From positions 29,908,442-29,972,441 of the forward strand of contig NC_039367.1 in NCBI RefSeq assembly GCF_003573695.1: 64,000 nucleotides of DNA. The letters run 5' to 3'. The notes beneath the pieces were generated by a model, which ran no database searches, was not told the origin of the DNA, and saw only the letters and a program-made list of their open reading frames with translations. This document shows, in pieces, positions 22,414 to 33,952 of the stretch (within the stretch, counting starts at the first letter, position 1; every line of letters begins with the position of its first letter). This DNA is from Papaver somniferum (lineage: Eukaryota; Streptophyta; Magnoliopsida; Ranunculales; Papaveraceae). Both the position numbers and the translations under genes were made by a program.

Positions 22414-22733
22414 CGGAAAATGGGTCATTTGGCCAAATATTTTTTAAACATGGTTCAAATGGACGAGTAAAAATTAGCATGGGTGAAATGGACGCCAAAA
22501 AAATAGCAAGGATGAATCTGGATTCATCCCGACTTAAACTTAAAAAATAGTAAACATGAAACTGGATGCATCCTGATATAAATTAAAAATAAAAAAAGTA
22601 TTTGAAAATGGGTAGGATGAAACTGTTTATATTCTGACAATTTTTATATTTTTGTCCATTTAAACAGTATCAAAATCTGGATATCCTTTTCACCCAGAAA
22701 TTGTTGATTTTGGTCTTTTTAACCGATTTTATG
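22414..22733. mobile_element. Mutator-type MITE, 320 bp
   Basis: Flanked by a perfect 9-bp direct repeat TTTAAACAA (22405-22413 and 22734-22742), the length made by Mutator-like transposases. Ends are similar when inverted: CGGAAAATGGGTCATTTGGCC at the left, and CATAAAATCGGTTAAAAAGACC at the right read inward. The interior has GGATGAATCTGGATTCATCC-like palindromes. It interrupts the F-box gene between LGRL and MDIWAF. Confidence 0.8.
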
Positions 22734-23030
22734 TTTAAACAAAGACACAGATTCCCACCAAGCGACCGAGACGAAGTTTATCATAGAAACCGGAATAACC
22801 GGAATGAATACGACAAGGTGGGGATGGGAGAGTTCGAAACGTTTCATCTGTCGAATCAAAGGCTACGATATCCCATTTTGATGTTATATTTAACCAGTGA
22901 AGAGCCCCGTTAGCAAAAACCCCAGCACCTGTTAACCTGTAAGGAGCATATGTGAATTCTTGTTCTGTCCAGCCGCAGCCATCACCAATGGTGTAGACTT
23001 GGACTTGGATGCAGGAATTTATCATGGAAT

Positions 23031-24089
23031 TGTTAGAATACGGGCATCCAACTCAAAACCAATTGGCGATGAGTGGAGAGGCCCTAAGAGCGTCCACAGT
23101 GGTGCGAGCATAACTAAAGACCAAAGACTAAAAAAAAAGATCAAATTTGGGTTTAGTCCGTCCTGTGGCGTAGCGGGTGACGAGTAAATTTGGTCGCGCG
23201 TTGATATAAAGTCCGCTTCATCGTCCAGCGTAGATAAAGATTACGCCTGGCATGGGGCGTTGATAAAGATAACGCCTGGTATGGGGCGTTGATAAAGATA
23301 ACGCCTGTATGGGGCGTGAACTATAGCAACGCCTGGTGTGTGGGACGGAGATTATATGTTCGCCCGGGTTCAAAAATAAAAAATAAAATAAAATGGGGCG
23401 TTGATAAAGACAACGCCCCAAGCAAAGTTTTCAAAACTTTGTGAAGGTGGGATCATGACTATATCAACGCCTGGGTGTCCGGCGTTAACTTTACGTACGC
23501 CCCATCCAGGCGGACATTATACCAACGCCCCATCCAGGCGGACATTATACCAACGCCCCATCCAGGCGGACATTATACCAACGCCCCATCCAGGCGGATA
23601 TTATACCAACGCCCTGCATCAGGCGTTAACTTTACGAACGCGCGGCTACAGGCGGACATTATACCAACCCCCGTCGGGTAGGCGGACATTATATAAACGC
23701 CCGACTATATTTGGATTTGGTCTTAATCGCCGACCAAATTTGGTACGAGTTTTACTCTTTGATCAAATTTTGATCGATGGTCCGTCCCACTACGCCAGCC
23801 CACTCGACACCAAATTTGGGTTTAGTCGTCCACTGCAGTTGCTCTAAGAGATTATAAACCGCGGGATCTTAAATTTCCCAACAATGTGGGACTAATAATC
23901 TCAACACGCCCCTTCACTGTAGCCTCGTTGGGTCTAACACGTGGAAAATAAATCGGGTGATGCGGAGTAAAGGCGCGGTCAAATGACTCGTCGCAAATAG
24001 CCTGCTCTGATACCATGTTAGAATACGGGCATCCAACTCAAAACCAATTGGCGATGAGTGGAGAGGCCCTAAAAGATTATAAACCGCGG
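23031..24089 (-). mobile_element. TRIM retrotransposon carrying a nested MITE
   Basis: Minus-strand element. The LTR ends ...TCTAACA, followed by TGGTATCAGAGC (24015-24004), a perfect match to the initiator Met-tRNA primer site. The ~110-bp interior ends in a purine tract AGTGAAGGGGCG (23918-23907), then the 3' LTR TGTTGAGATTATTAG... (23906-23031). The LTR is ~116 bp once the MITE is removed. The 5' LTR (24089-24016) keeps only ~74 bp; its first ~42 bp are missing. GAAT occurs at both outer junctions (23027-23030, 24092-24095), a possible target duplication. No coding capacity. Confidence 0.85.
23088..23844. mobile_element. Tourist-like MITE 3 inside the TRIM LTR
   Basis: Ends GAGCGTCCACAGTGG at 23088 and, reversed, GAGCAACTGCAGTGG from 23844; target duplication TAA (23085-23087, 23845-23847). 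The empty site is visible in the other LTR as CCCTAAAAGATTAT. The interior has two arrays: GCCTGG(T)ATGGGGCGTTGATAAAGA units (23240-23350) and CCAGGCGGACATTATACCAA units, about five (23505-23620). Confidence 0.92.
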
Positions 24090-24639
24090 ACGAATATGAA
24101 CAACCATGAACGCATCGGTGGAACAGCAATAACCGAATCCAAGACGAGTAAAGAAGTCTACCTGCGCCAACTTGCGAAGACGAACACGTTCACCAGTGAT
24201 GGGATTGAAAACGTATATAAAATCACCGAATTTAGACTCATCCATACCAGCGAGTATAGGCTGATAAGTTTTGTAACACACCAAACCATTGCAAGAACCA
24301 ATTAACATGTAAGATCTAACAGTAATACTTATATCGCCTAACTTTGTAACTGTTGTGTGAAAATTCTGCTGTACTCCGGTCAAGTTTAAGCTTACCCTCG
24401 GAGGAGCAGAAGATTGTTCTCTATAGTAAAGTTGGATAGAGCCAACGAAATTGCTCAACGAGAACGTACTTTGGATATGACCAACGAGATTGCTCGGGAA
24501 TTTTGTGAAAAGCATACCTGGCTTGGGTTTCTCAAAGAGACTTCGCCAGAGTTTGCATACTCTTCTGCATTGCAAGATGGATTTGATAGGCAATCGAGAA
24601 CGTATTTCTAATACTATATCTAAACTCAAGTTCTCCATC

Positions 24640-25300
24640 AGTACAGGACGGCTGCCGTTTCTATCTTCTCGACGAACTGATCATCATCTCTTGTTAAATA
24701 GCTAGCTAGGATTTTCTAATGTGAATATCGCATTTCTAAATAGCTAGCTAGGGTTTTCTAAATGTGAAATGTAACTTCCGGAAATGATATTTCTGTTCGG
24801 CTCACTAGCCCACAGCTGATGTGGCACATTATCTCGTGCCTCAGCTGAAGTTCTTGGTAGAAGCAGCCATGAGACTCTTTATATATACAAAGGCTATCCT
24901 AGATAGCGGACGCGTGTTGCATGTATTTGTCTTGCTTAATTGATTGTACTGTACCTAGCAACTTGGATACATAGTTCCTTAGCTGTTATCCTAATATGCT
25001 ACATGAAATTTTTATTTCACGGGAACAAAATTTGGCAACTGGATGCAAAAAAAAAACACAAGAGAAGGATAGAGATGAGTCATTAGTTCGGTTCTCCGTG
25101 TTCCCTAGAGATGATCAAGCGCGCGCATATTGTTGTCAAGTTCAAATATAATCTTACACCTTTCTGTTTATAAGCGTGTATATCATTACAGATCTGTATA
25201 TATATAGGTAGTAATTATGATCCATTCATGCACTACATACATTACACATCTGGTTAATTATTTACAGGCTTTGTTTTTTTAAAGTTTTTTTTCTGCCGAA
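24640..25300. other. spacer before DUF241 copy 3
   Basis: CTAAATAGCTAGCTAGG occurs twice near 24700-24750. From about 25170 the DNA matches the upstream region of copy 1 (ATCATTACAGATCT, ATGATCCATTCATGCA). No gene is seen. Confidence 0.4.
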
Positions 25301-25452
25301 TGTTGATCGATACTAGACAGTCTGGTAGGGGGACACACCATTTGTCATTGATAGAGGGAACAATGCAGAGACAGTGGCGCATATAGAGGAAGTTCCACCA
25401 CATGAATATATCCCCTTATTGTACATTGCAGCCTGAGTCCTGACTATAAAAG
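25170..25452 (+). promoter_or_regulatory. promoter of DUF241 copy 3
   Basis: TATAAAAG at 25445-25452, 101 bp before the ATG at 25553. The module GCAGAGACAGTGGCGCATAT is identical to that of copy 1. The distal TTGATCGATACTAGACAG and GTCTGGTAGGG also match copy 1. Confidence 0.6.
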
Positions 25453-25552
25453 GAGAACTAAGTGAGAACCAATAGTCATCATCAAAAAATCATTTTCTTC
25501 ATTAGCTTCTATCTCTAGCTACTACCTTCTTCCTCTTTAAAATAAGGCGAAA

Positions 25553-26287
25553 ATGTCTACCTCAAACAAAACTTTCCATGCTCGTTCAATCAGTTTGCCC
25601 ACCAGATCCAACCCACTCGCTGCTGCAGTTGAGGAACAACTCTGCAAATTGAGATCTTCAGTTCTCACCTCATCCATCTCCAACAACTTGGTTGCTCTAA
25701 AGGACTTGTATGAATGTGTTGAGGATTTCCTCTCTACCGAAGATGGAAAATGCCTAGACGCAGTCTTGGACAGATCAGTCATGTTGTTGGATGTCTGTGG
25801 AACTATTAAGGATGTTTCATCTCAAATGAAGCAATCTTCCCAAGATCTTCAATCATCTATCCGAAGGCAATCAAATGAGTTTGACGCATACATGACCTCA
25901 AGAAAGAAAGTCTGCAAAGTCATCCAAAAATGCCTTTCAGATCTTAAGAAAAACACCAACAAGAACAATGACCTCGTTACCGATGTCCTAACAGAAGTTG
26001 AAGCAACCACTCTTGCAGTTTTTGAATCTATCCTGTCTTTCCTATCTGCACCAAAGCAAAGGTCACTAGTCTCAAAGTTGACCACCAAAAGTGCAACCCA
26101 ACAGGTTGTCAATGAAGTAACCAAGATCGATGTCGCTTTGAAATCCAGAGTCATTGAAGCAAAAGAAGTGCAGAAGTCATTGGCTGCCCTTGAAATGAAC
26201 CTTCAAGAACTTGAAGATGGACTAGAATCTGTCTTTAGGTGTCTGATCAAGAACCGAGTTTCACTTCTTAACATCCTAAACCAATAG
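25553..26287 (+). CDS. DUF241 domain protein, copy 3
   Basis: Single exon, 244 codons, MSTSNKTFHARS to SLLNILNQ. Conserved landmarks: LPTRSNPLAAAVEEQL (residues ~15-30), LKDLYECVEDFLS (~48-60), SIRRQSNEFDAYMTSRKK (~102-119) and a C-terminal helical stretch LEMNLQELEDGLESVFRCL. Plant DUF241/BPS1-like family, function unknown; likely soluble and helical. It lacks the 42-residue duplication of copy 2 although most of its coding sequence is closest to copy 2. The frame is intact and the TATA box and 3' flank are kept, so it is probably functional. Confidence 0.92.
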   Translation: MSTSNKTFHARSISLPTRSNPLAAAVEEQLCKLRSSVLTSSISNNLVALKDLYECVEDFLSTEDGKCLDAVLDRSVMLLDVCGTIKDVSSQMKQSSQDLQSSIRRQSNEFDAYMTSRKKVCKVIQKCLSDLKKNTNKNNDLVTDVLTEVEATTLAVFESILSFLSAPKQRSLVSKLTTKSATQQVVNEVTKIDVALKSRVIEAKEVQKSLAALEMNLQELEDGLESVFRCLIKNRVSLLNILNQ

Positions 26288-27616
26288 ATCTATAGATATT
26301 TCACCTCCCATTGGTATTTTCCGCCTTTTATTAGGAAATGCCTCGAGGCATTTTTACTGTACATATTGTATACAAATGAAAAACAAAGTATATTAATACA
26401 AGAAATCACTTTACTCGAAACAATTTTTGCAAATTTATCTTCTTTTTTTTTCCAGTAATTACACGATCCATCATTAACGCAAACGAATCACTCAAATAAT
26501 TAACGAAGGCCTTGTGCTACCTGTCTTTGTTTAAAATGATTAACGAAGCATTGACATTTTTTTTAATATATGAGATGAACATGTGAAGATTCTAAATGTT
26601 AGAGAAACAAGGGAACACATGCGTAGGCCGTCCAGCGGGTGATAAGAAAGAATCATTCAGATTGACACGTCTGTGTCACATATTGTACTAATTAAATTCA
26701 AGGTTGTCAAGATTCGAAATGTTAGAGGAACAAGGGAACATATGTATAGGATGATCAGCTAGAGATACGAAAGAATTATTCAGGGTAATGCATCACGTCA
26801 GATTGATTGTAACAAATTCAAGGCTGTCAGATTCTAATTGTTAATGAATTACCAGACATGGTTGCTCATTTTTAAATAGAGCTCAAAGCTCTTAAGCTCT
26901 GGCAATGTGTGTGTGTCAATGCCAGTATTTTCTTGGTACTTAGTATCCCATTCATGCACATATCCGGATATCACATCATATTGCATGTACCATCGTATCC
27001 TTGGTAGTTGGTTGTTCTTAGGATGTAAGAAGGCATAATATGGGTATCATTATTCTCTGAAGGCGTGTATAAATAAACAACCTAAATGAATAAATCTGCA
27101 TTAATCAATTTAGAGCCGGTATGCAAACTGGACAAAGCAATCAAATGCTTACCCGATTCTTCATGTAGTGTGCATCTACGCCTATTGGAGTTGTCAACAC
27201 TAGATCTTCCATTCATTTCTTCCAAATTTGTCCAACTAGAAGCATTGCCTCCCAAGGCAAAGGTAACGCAACATGCAATCATCTTGATTACCACCTGCCT
27301 GCATATATAAGCTGCTTCTGCAATATTCCCAAGCCTTTCGCATTCTCTTCCCTATCTTGTTGTAGGCACTGGATGCTGGTACGTACTCAGTCTTAAAGTA
27401 AAAATCGCTGAAAGCCTTCAAACTATGAACAAGCTATATCTAAAGGTTAGAGTTCGCTGAAAAGTTTTAATATACAGATGGCAAATTTTGTCACATTTTT
27501 TTTTGACGGGCCACGGTATCCAGGAAAAATTGAACAGCTTGCTAATCTTCAGCGGACTAATGGCTGATTTTGTCACTGTTCAATTGACTGTCCCTTGAAA
27601 CTTATTGGATATATAG
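26288..27616. other. spacer after DUF241 copy 3, homologous to 3135-4500
   Basis: Follows the spacer after copy 1 in order, including the block at 27086-27460 that matches 3960-4360. On the minus strand short open stretches such as YMQAGGNQDDCML (about 27310-27270) exist in both blocks, but no protein family is recognised. Confidence 0.55.
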
Positions 27617-27963
27617 TTCTTTAGTTACTATATATCTTGATATGCTACATGGATAGATATTCGCGTAACAACCAAACAAATATAGACAACAGGAGGAGCC
27701 ATTTGAATCATCTTGTCTCCGAGACAGAGATAATTAATAAATTGCAGTGTTAGTAAGTTGAAATATCATTTTACACCATCTGTTTACATGCTTTTTGGTT
27801 CCTAAGTTTGAACCTTTATAATAAAACGCAAGGCTGTCAAGATTCCGATGGTTGGGAAACATATATATCGATCACTGTGTATCATTACAAATCTTTCTAG
27901 GTAGTAATGTATTCATGCACGCACTTGTACATTTGGTAATTCTATAGAGTCAGTTGGGGACAT
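27617..27963 (+). repeat. 347-bp duplicated flank, left copy
   Basis: Begins TTCTTTAGTTACTATATATC and ends CAGTTGGGGACAT, directly before the copia LTR. I found no difference from the right copy at 33606-33952. Homologous single-copy DNA lies at about 4500-4850, between copies 1 and 2. Confidence 0.95.
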
Positions 27964-28602
27964 GTTGGAAAACGATTAATAAAAAAAATAATTTTTTAAA
28001 GTTTTAATAAAAAATTATAATTTATTGTTTTATTTTGTGAATGAAACTTTTTAGTCCCACATCGTGGAGTTTCCAATATTTAGTAGTTTTAAGAAACTAT
28101 ATAAACCTTTTAGTCCCACATCGGGGAGTTTTTCTTCTTAAATTGTTTTATTCCATTATATAAAGAAATTCACTCCTTTTGTAAAATCTATGGGAAAGGG
28201 GTTGCTCTATATTTTAGAGGGACCCCTAAGGGAAAATATTTTATAGCGTTTTTTTTTAAGCATTCGCGATTTTCCTTAACGGTTTTTTCGGAGTTGCCAA
28301 GCTCAAGTTGAGCATCTACTACATATGCTAGTAGTAGGTGTATTAGGGTGTTTTATCCTGGAGATATCCGTCCTGTGAGGGCTATAGCATCACTCTTGAG
28401 TGTAGCCGGGCGCTAATGTCTTAAGGACAACGTGTTGAACACGTGACTCACTCTGTTTTCCAAAGTTTTGCCTTGTTGCTGTTGCGGAGATACGGGGAGC
28501 TTGTTCGTTTCGTCAAAACAATCACTTCCATTATAAAGAAGCTAAGTATCAATAACTTTTGCTTATTTGATTTTTCTTTGTTTTTGATTATTGCACCCAA
28601 CA
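27963..28602 (+). repeat. 5' LTR of copia 1
   Basis: Has paired AGTCCCACATCG(T/G)GGAGTTT words, a TATATAAA(C) at about 28099, and GTGTTGAACACGTGACTC with a G-box CACGTG at 28440-28445. The last part encodes the gag-like peptide GELVRFVKTITSII in forward sense. Confidence 0.9.
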
Positions 28603-29062
28603 ATCTTAAGACATTAGTATTTGTAATAATCGAAAACGATTGATTGGTTTGTGAATCATGGATGTTAATTGTGGAGTGAAAAACAAAAACGAATTTCTGG
28701 TCAGCTGTAGAGTTTCAATTTTATCTTTTAATCTAGAAGTAATTTCGATGAACCCTTTTGACACAACGTAGTAGACATCCTGATAGTTACCCGCGTAAAA
28801 TTTCAGAATTTTTGGAGTTGTAAAAGTATTTTTTTGATATTTTACAAAACATAAAAACGTTTCTGAAAAATTCTGACGAGCAGAAAATTGTTGTTAACTA
28901 AATTAATTTTTGTGGGGTAACCATGAGTTTTTTGAAACGCTGATTCAAACGAAGTTTGTATATATAGATGTTATCTTCAAAACTCATATTTTACTTTCTG
29001 ATTTGGAATTGTGATTTGTAAATAAAGGTGTCATCTCCGAGGGACATGGCTAATAGCCGCAT

Positions 29063-31866
29063 GTGGTTGGAAACAAATCTTCCAAAGATGGCAAAGTTGA
29101 GAACATCGAACGCAACTCTAAGCATGGTCTTCATGATAAAGGTATATTTCGTAAACCTGAATCCGGAATTACTTTAGTTAAGGGTGAGTGTTATGTTTGT
29201 AAAATTTCTGGCCACGCGGCAGTAAATTGTAGACAACATAAAAACCTTAATAAGTAGAAAGTTAATGCTAATTTAGTTGAAACAAACTAGAACGAGTTTG
29301 GTGGCATGATGTCGGAAGTTATTTTAATAACCAATGTGAGAGACCAGTAGGTGGACTCTGGAGCCACCAAGAATGTTTGTTGAAACAGAGACCTGTTCAC
29401 CTCCTATCATAGGATAGGGGATGTCGAGAAACTCTTATTGAGTAACTCATATGCAATAGAGGTTGCATAAAAGGAAAAGGTCGAGCAGAAGCTCATATCT
29501 GTAATGTTCTCACATTGAATGAAGTTTTCATGTTCCGAGCATATGCGAAAATCTTGTATCTTGTTCTGTTGTAGATGGAAAAATATTTAAGATCTTAATT
29601 GAATCTGGAAAACTTGTTGTAACTAGGCAGTGATTTTTTAAGCAAGAGTTATAGGACTTTGGGTCTATATAAGCTTAACGGAAAAACTGATGATGTGAAC
29701 GTAGTTGATTCTTGTGATATCTTTGTGTGATTGATTGTTTTACGTGGTAGACTTGGAACCGTAAACTTATAAGTCAATGCTTAACTGGCTAGCATAGGCT
29801 TCGTACCCAAATTTAGTTTGGATTTTGAACACAAAAGTGAAATCTGTGAAGAATCAAAATATGCTATAAAATCTTTTAGCACAAATGTTCAGAGTAATTC
29901 TAAGCCTTTAGAATTAATTCAGTTAGGCCTAGTTGACATGAGTTCAACCCAAAACCACTGTGGTAAAAGATGGTTATAACTTCCGTAGATGATTGTACGA
30001 GGTACTATCTTGTATACTTGCTTAGGATAAGGATGACGCCTTAGAAGCCTTAAGATCTATAAACTTGAAGTTGGAAACCAATTAGAAGCCTTGAACATAA
30101 CAACCGTATCCTTAAGGAGATGATAATTTCCATGTTGATTAGTTCAGGATTACCTGCGGCCTTGTGGGGGGAGGCAGTCCTCTTAACTAGTATATCCTGA
30201 ATAAAGTACCCTTTAAGAATCAGATGAAACTCCATATGGTTTATGGAACGGTAGATGACCTTCTTATGAATGTGGGAAAGTGTGGGGGCGTTTGACTAAG
30301 ATTGTAATTCCTCTTCCTAAAAGAACTAGATTGAAACCAAAAATGTTGATTGTGTTTTCGTATAGGGTATATTGAGTATACTTCTACAAATAGATTTTTG
30401 GTTGTGTGTTCTGATTTTTTCTGACATTGGTGTGAATATTATTACGGAATCTAGGGATGCTGAGTTCTTTGAACATGTTTATTCTAAACCTGTACCTCAT
30501 TAGAGATGTGTTGTTGATCCCCTAGATTTATCTTCAAATAGTCAGAACTTATTTTAAAGGAAGATGAAGTTGATGTTGAGCCTAAGAGAAGTAAAATAAT
30601 TAGACTTGAGACTTCTTATGAAACCGACTTCATAACATGCCTAGCTTAGTCTGAGCCACAGACTTGTAAAGAAGCCTTGATATCTACTGAAACCCCATTC
30701 TGGTAAGAAGCTTCATTTAGTGAAATGGACTCAGTCCGTTGGAACCAGACTTGGGAGCTTGCTAGTTTACCTCCAGGTTGTAAGACCATGGGATGTAAAT
30801 GAGTCTTTAAGAGGAAACGATAGGTAGATGAAACTGTGGAAAAATATTAAGCTAAGTTGGTAGCTAAAGGCTATAAACTAAAAGAAGGTGTAGATTTCCT
30901 TGATTCTAATTCAATTGTGACGGAAATTACTTCCGTTGAGATACTAATTGTTATTGCTGCCATAAAGAACGTAGAGATACATCAGATGGATGTTAAGACA
31001 GCTTTTTCTAAAACCGTGAATTAGGTAAGAAATTTACATAGATCAACCTGAAGACTTTGTAGTGAAAGGTTGTGAATACAAAGTTTGTAATTTGAAAAAT
31101 CTTTGTATGGTTTTCAAATAAGCACGTAAACAGTGACATGGAAAATTTAATCATGTGATAATGGATAGTGGATTTAAATTAATGAATCTGACAAGTATGT
31201 CTACAAGTAACTTGTTAAGGATGTCTGTGTAATTGTATGCTTGTATGTTGATGATATGCTTGATACAAACATAGATGTGATCAATTCCACTAAAAACATG
31301 CACTGAATGAGAACATTGACTTGAAAGACTTGGGCCCTTTTGATGTAATTAGGGATGAGGATTAGAAGATAATCAAACATTTATAAGTCTTAGTCGTTCT
31401 CATTATGTTGAGTTGTGCTTAAGAGATACAATCAGTCTGATTGTAAACCTGCTTGTACTTCGTACGATTATTCTTGTAGTCTCAAGAAAAATAAGGGTAG
31501 TGGAGTATCTTAACTTGAATACTCAAAAGTTATAGGATGTCTGATGAATTTAATGAACTGTAAGAGTCCAGACATTGCCTATATTGTGAGTAAGTTAAGT
31601 GGATATAATTGTAGTCCAGAGCAAGAGAATTCAGATGCACTGAGTAGAGTATTATGGTACCTAAAATACTCTTTTGATTTATGAAAGGTATCTTGTTGTC
31701 CTTGGGACTTTATGATGCAAACTGGATAGTTGACTCAGAGGAGTCTAAGTCTACGAGTGGATATGGTTTCACTCTAACATGTGGGTTTGTTGTTGGAAGA
31801 TTTCCAAACAAACATATCGCTCAATTCATTATGGAATCTGAGAGTATTGCGTTAGATAAAGCATGA
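29063..31866 (+). pseudogene. copia 1 gag-pol remnant
   Basis: The gag end is open from 29063 to 29257 with the knuckle CYVCKISGHAAVNC (CX2CX4HX4C). Downstream, pieces of integrase, then QMDVKTAF (about 30986) and CLYVDDML (about 31240) of reverse transcriptase, and GLYDANWIVDSEES (about 31700) of RNase H are visible between many stop codons and small deletions. The same lesions occur in copia 2, so the family was already dead when both copies were made. It cannot encode its own enzymes. Confidence 0.85.
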
Positions 31867-32993
31867 GAGGGGGCCGAGTGCCTAAGATGATTTTTAGAAG
31901 ACATTCCTCTTTGGCATAGGCCTGTGCCAGCTATATCTATACATTGTGTTAGCCAAGCTATAATAGTTAAAGCTAAGAAATAACTAATCTCAATCGGCGT
32001 TATTTCCATTGATTGGATAAAGTCCAAGGAGAATATCGCGCAATCTTTGACGAAAGGTTTGTACAAAGAGATAGTTAAAAATGCATCGAGGGGTTGGGGC
32101 TTAAGCTCATATATTAAACTTGCCATGAAGGATACTCAACCTTGCTGACTGGAGATCCCATGATCAAGGTTTCGAATGAGACAACTAATTTGTGGTGGGT
32201 AAAGGTAAACACTATCAGAGATTTTCATTCTCTGTCCCTTCCCTATGGTGTAGACGTGATAGTGTGACTGCATGTGGAGGATGACTTTTTAATAAGTCTT
32301 AATGAGTTCTATAGTTTCAATTTAAGATTGAAGTGGGGTGTAGCAGTAACACTCTTTATGGAAACTCACCTATCTGAATGAGGAAGTGGGTCGCTTCCTG
32401 TGAGAATATGAGCTGATTCTCTAGAGCATTCTGAGAAACAGGATACGTCCAGGGCCAAAACGGACAAAACGGCACGAGCTTGGCAGCAATCTTGGAGATA
32501 TCACCCGTGGTTGTTATCACGAATTACATCAAATGCTAGCAGTTCAAGACATAGTTCACTGTCTCTAGCAAGTAATTCTGGTAATATCTCACTAAGCAAA
32601 GGTTCAAGACCTCATGGACACATCTGCCTAAAATGGTATTTCCTGCGTTTTTTATGTGATTTTCATTTTGATGGTTTTGGTATTACTGGAACTTAGGACC
32701 TAAAGGTCACTAAGGGTTCACTAGTTCATGCTTTTTCACTTTGGTGAAAGATACCTGTAGTCTCACCATGTGAGAATTAAAGATGAAAGCTCTCAATACT
32801 ATTATGATTTATGCAATCCATAGTATGACCCTGGGGTCAACACACTTTTGTGTGAGGGAGAGGACGTAGAAATGACTAGTATGATTTCAACACTTGCACG
32901 ATCAGTCTGTTTGGATCGTGAGGTTGGGATGTTTATTTACCAAGATCTATCTGTGTTTTCATGTTTTAATGAGTTTTCATTCATGTGGGGGAT

Positions 32994-33611
32994 TGTTGGA
33001 AAACGATTAATAAAAAAAATAATTTTTTAAAGTTTTAATAAAAAATTATAATTTATTGTTTTATTTTGTGAATGAAACTTTTTAGTCCCACATCGTGGAG
33101 TTTCCAATATTTAGTAGTTTTAAGAAACTATATAAACCTTTTAGTCCCACATCGGGGAGTTTTTCTTCTTAAATTGTTTTATTCCATTATATAAAGAAAT
33201 TCACTCCTTTTGTAAAATCTATGGGAAAGGGGTTGCTCTATATTTTAGAGGGACCCCTAAGGGAAAATATTTTATAGCGTTTTTTTTTTAAGCATTCGCG
33301 ATTTTCCTTAACGGTTTTTTCGGAGTTGCAAAGCTCAAGTTGAGCATCTACTACATATGCTAGTAGTAGGTGTATTAGGGTGTTTTATCCTGGAGATATC
33401 CGTCCTGTGAGGGCTATAGCATCACTCTTGAGTGTAGCCGGGCGCTAATGTCTTAAGGACAACGTGTTGAACACGTGACTCACTCTGTTTTCCAAAGTTT
33501 TGCCTTGTTGCTGTTGCGGAGATACGGGGAGCTTGTTCGTTTCGTCAAAACAATCACTTCCATTATAAAGAAGCTAAGTATCAATAACTTTTGCTTATTT
33601 GATTTTTCTTT
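32994..33611 (+). repeat. 3' LTR of copia 1, truncated
   Basis: Same sequence as the 5' LTR with very few differences (for example GTTGCAAAG for GTTGCCAAG). It breaks off at GATTTTTCTTT, losing GTTTTTGATTATTGCACCCA and the final ACA. Confidence 0.9.
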
Positions 33612-33952
33612 AGTTACTATATATCTTGATATGCTACATGGATAGATATTCGCGTAACAACCAAACAAATATAGACAACAGGAGGAGCCATTTGAATCAT
33701 CTTGTCTCCGAGACAGAGATAATTAATAAATTGCAGTGTTAGTAAGTTGAAATATCATTTTACACCATCTGTTTACATGCTTTTTGGTTCCTAAGTTTGA
33801 ACCTTTATAATAAAACGCAAGGCTGTCAAGATTCCGATGGTTGGGAAACATATATATCGATCACTGTGTATCATTACAAATCTTTCTAGGTAGTAATGTA
33901 TTCATGCACGCACTTGTACATTTGGTAATTCTATAGAGTCAGTTGGGGACAT
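33606..33952 (+). repeat. 347-bp duplicated flank, right copy
   Basis: Joined to the truncated 3' LTR at TTCTTT (33606-33611), six bases shared by both partners. After GGGGACAT it runs on into ACTATTTGTCATTGATGG, the original flank. Confidence 0.95.

Larger units (their letters stand above)
21505..24638 (-). pseudogene. F-box (FBA type) gene split by three transposon insertions
   Basis: N-terminal part 24638-24090: MENLSLDIVLEIRSRLPIKS and LQCRRVCKLWRSLFE form the F-box, then LIGSCNGLVCY and YVFNPITGERVRLRKL. The frame stops in the TRIM (23031-24089). It resumes at 23030-22743 (IQVQVYTIGDGCGW, GAGVFANGALHWLN, KWDIVAFDSTDETF). Next comes a 320-bp MITE, then 22404-22150 (MDIWAFKKKKN, WIKVFTRKWDSKFN, LLWQNDVFSCYDL, PKKLWYAE). 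After a Tourist-like MITE (21584-22146) the last codons run EGPQGEDVHAIPHTP to a TGA at 21505-21507. Small shifts near 22770 and at the TRIM also break the frame. The parent was an ordinary ~390-residue SCF substrate receptor of unknown target. Confidence 0.88.
27963..33611 (+). mobile_element. Ty1-copia element 1, defective, 3' LTR truncated
   Basis: 5' LTR 27963-28602 (TGTTGGAAAACG ... CACCCAACA, 640 bp). 3' LTR 32994-33611 lacks its last ~23 bp. The purine tract ATGTGGGGGAT precedes the 3' LTR. The two LTRs differ at only a few positions, so insertion was fairly recent. Coding remnants in order: gag knuckle (about 29190), integrase-region scraps, reverse transcriptase (about 30900-31640) and RNase H (31681-31866), all broken by stops. 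There is no target duplication; a 347-bp flank duplication stands in its place. Confidence 0.92.

Noticed and set aside
23505..23620. CRISPR-like array of evenly spaced repeats
   Set aside because: Units are directly adjoining without unique spacers, and the DNA is a plant MITE.
23401..23847. Plus-strand open frame rich in HPGGHYTNAP-type repeats
   Set aside because: It is a by-product of the minisatellite array in MITE 3, whose unit keeps a frame open.
28443..28643. Open frame in the copia 1 LTR as a separate small gene (also 43151)
   Set aside because: It is LTR sequence crossing into the interior; better explained as gag-derived DNA taken into the LTR.
32511..32696. Serine-rich open frame before the copia 3' LTR (also 47223)
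   Set aside because: It lies in the untranslated stretch after RNase H and is found only in element copies.
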